Shown: one piece after another, positions 62,990 to 64,000 of the stretch
Layout: every line of letters begins with the position of its first letter
How positions within the stretch are numbered: the stretch's first letter is position 1
Source of the DNA: CAYXLW01 sp964466055
GTDB taxonomy: Bacteria; Patescibacteriota; Gracilibacteria; GCA-2401425
Length of the DNA: 64,000 bases
Assembly (NCBI GenBank): GCA_964466055.1
Contig: CAYXLW010000003.1
Coordinates: 38,285 to 102,284, forward strand
Reading direction: 5' to 3'
Program-made: the position numbers and the translations under genes
Notes under the pieces: generated by a model
Databases searched by the model: none
Told to the model about the DNA's origin: nothing
The model's input: only the letters and a program-made list of their open reading frames with translations

Positions 62990-63556
62990 CACACGGACTG
63001 AAGTCCGTGGCTTCACCTAAATCTTCATCTTAATTCCTTTACCTCATCTAATTCAATACATTCTTCTTCTATATCTTTTTTACCCTGATTCTCAACGTAT
63101 TGCTTAACTGTTTTATGATTTATTTCTCCTACTGTTGCTACAAAATATCCTACTGACCACAACACTTTACTCCAATAGAACTTTTTTAAATATTCTCCAA
63201 ACTCTTTTCTTAGCTCTTTTGATGTTCTTCCTTTTATCTTTTTGATTATATATGGTATCGGCTGTGTAATAGGTATTGATACATACATATATGCACATGA
63301 TACTCTTCCATCCCCATCTTGATTATCCTTACATACATCTCTTTACATATTCCTTCTACTAATACTTTTAGTCTTTTTTGTATCTCCTTACTCAATACTT
63401 TTCGTCGATACTTTGTCACCCACACTATGTGATACCTACATCGTATACACAATGTGATGCTTTCCAGCTCATCCCCCTATTATATTCTAAATGTCAATAT
63501 TGATCTTCTCTATTTTAACTTTACAATCGTACTAAAGTCACGGGGTTTTGAGCCCA
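62990..63556 (-). mobile_element. IS200/IS605-type insertion sequence, inactive
   Basis: The left end has the subterminal hairpin CACGGACT/AGTCCGTG (62992-63009) followed by GGCTTC, and the right end has the ACTAAAGTCACGGGG motif with a small hairpin (63531-63554). These are typical ends of the family, which transposes as single-stranded DNA and makes no target duplication. The one transposase gene inside is frameshifted. Ends are approximate. Confidence 0.7.
63025..63472 (-). pseudogene. tnpA: IS200-type Y1 transposase TnpA, two frameshifts
   Basis: Three frames in series on the minus strand make up one TnpA: MSWKASHCVYDV, then YHIVWVTKYRRKVL to HVHI, then YVSIPITQPIPYIIKKIKGR to the C-terminus. 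Breaks lie near 63435 and 63275. The HxH metal ligands (HVH) and the tyrosine of the last helix (KQYVENQ) are present, but on different frames, so the enzyme cannot be made without frameshifting. Confidence 0.85.
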
Positions 63557-63607
63557 AGACTTGGAAATAAAGAACTAAGCTTCAACTATTTATTAATCAA
63601 AATTATT

Positions 63608-64000
63608 GTGTATTGTCAATACTGCAACAAAGAAGTAAAAAATGAAATTTTAACATGCAATTTTTGTCAACGTATTATTAACATTCTTATTAAACATCCT
63701 CATTTCGCATTAAAATTTATTTCAAATTTCTATCCCTTAACAAAAGAATTAATTGAAAAATTTAAGGATAAGTGGGACTGGGGAAGGTTAAGTAGCAATA
63801 AAACACACCCTTGGTCTATTGAGTTAATTGAAAACTGCAAACAAAATATAAATTGGGAAGCCCTGAGTTACAACGATGGATTTTGCTGGTCAGTGGAATT
63901 AATAGAAAAATACAAAGATAAGTGGAGCTGGTGGGGATTAAGCAATAATGAATCATTGCCTTGGTCTATAGAATTAATAGAAAGGCATGAAAATAAATGG
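63608..64000 (+). CDS. Zinc-ribbon protein with tryptophan-rich repeats, 3' end outside the window
   Basis: An open frame of 131 codons, from a GTG, runs off the window end. It starts VYCQYCNKEV, with a second knuckle in CNFCQR, so a zinc ribbon. From about residue 45 a repeat of about 23 residues is seen: LIEKFKDKWDWGRLSSN, WSIELIEN, WSVELIEKYKDKWSWWGLSNN, PWSIELIERHENKW. Such W-repeat proteins occur in scattered bacteria and large viruses, with no known function. It lies directly behind the IS element. Confidence 0.7.
   Translation, partial: MYCQYCNKEVKNEILTCNFCQRIINILIKHPHFALKFISNFYPLTKELIEKFKDKWDWGRLSSNKTHPWSIELIENCKQNINWEALSYNDGFCWSVELIEKYKDKWSWWGLSNNESLPWSIELIERHENKW

Overview
The window looks like a chromosome segment of an uncultivated Patescibacteria (Candidate Phyla Radiation) bacterium. 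It is AT-rich, has a divergent single 16S rRNA gene with no 23S beside it, a compact ribosomal-protein/RNA-polymerase cluster, and giant secreted surface proteins. TGA is used as a real stop (e.g. pdxT and the 550-aa secreted protein), so the UGA=Gly code of Gracilibacteria/Absconditabacteria does not apply. The phylum is not fixed here; something near Peregrinibacteria is a guess.

1-8.2 kb: a truncated unknown gene, the pyridoxal-phosphate synthase pair pdxS-pdxT, a short alkylguanine-DNA alkyltransferase, a membrane-anchored methyltransferase, a lexA-recA SOS operon with a palindrome over the lexA promoter, a trio with a four-helix membrane protein, a zinc ribbon and an MBL-like protein, and tRNA-Arg(CCT). 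7.6-9.7 kb: an ECF sigma factor overlapping a membrane protein that may be its anti-sigma, beside a secreted repeat protein. 9.8-17 kb, minus strand: aroK-like kinase, then infA-rpmJ-rpsM-rpsK-rpsD-rpoA-rplQ-rplM-rpsI, tRNA-Leu(TAA), rplA, mraY. 17-24 kb: housekeeping genes (PRC-barrel protein, a prolyl-tRNA deacylase relic with an in-frame stop, formyl-THF cyclo-ligase, holA, IscU-BFD fusion, lipoprotein, pyrG) and a tandemly duplicated 39-aa membrane protein gene.

25-45 kb is an envelope region. A transglutaminase-like protein and an AAA ATPase are each divergent from one copy of a perfect 74-bp leader repeat. The second copy carries the start of a 3,714-aa secreted protein with FG-GAP-like, PKD-like and three SLH domains. 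Three smaller secreted proteins follow, then a minus-strand group (unknown protein under a palindromic operator, trpG/pabA, a DUF881-type protein, another secreted protein). Palindromic intergenic repeats are frequent here. 45-52 kb: a candidate small RNA, secA, and a degenerate PP2C-like/propeller membrane protein.

52.5-54.4 kb: a stand-alone 16S rRNA unit with its own promoter, boxA, flanking processing stem and terminator, then tRNA-Gln(CTG). From 54.5 kb the window is accessory DNA. A large serine recombinase has its stop codon inside the tRNA-Gln gene and sits in a minus-strand module with an ATPase/helicase-like protein and a winged-helix-like protein. Next come a DUF429 nuclease-like gene behind a strongly structured leader, an overlapping DUF262-HEPN pair (probable defence), a membrane-anchored TPR protein, relics of other recombinase genes, a 100-N gap, a frameshifted IS200/IS605 transposase, and the start of a zinc-ribbon/W-repeat protein cut by the window end.
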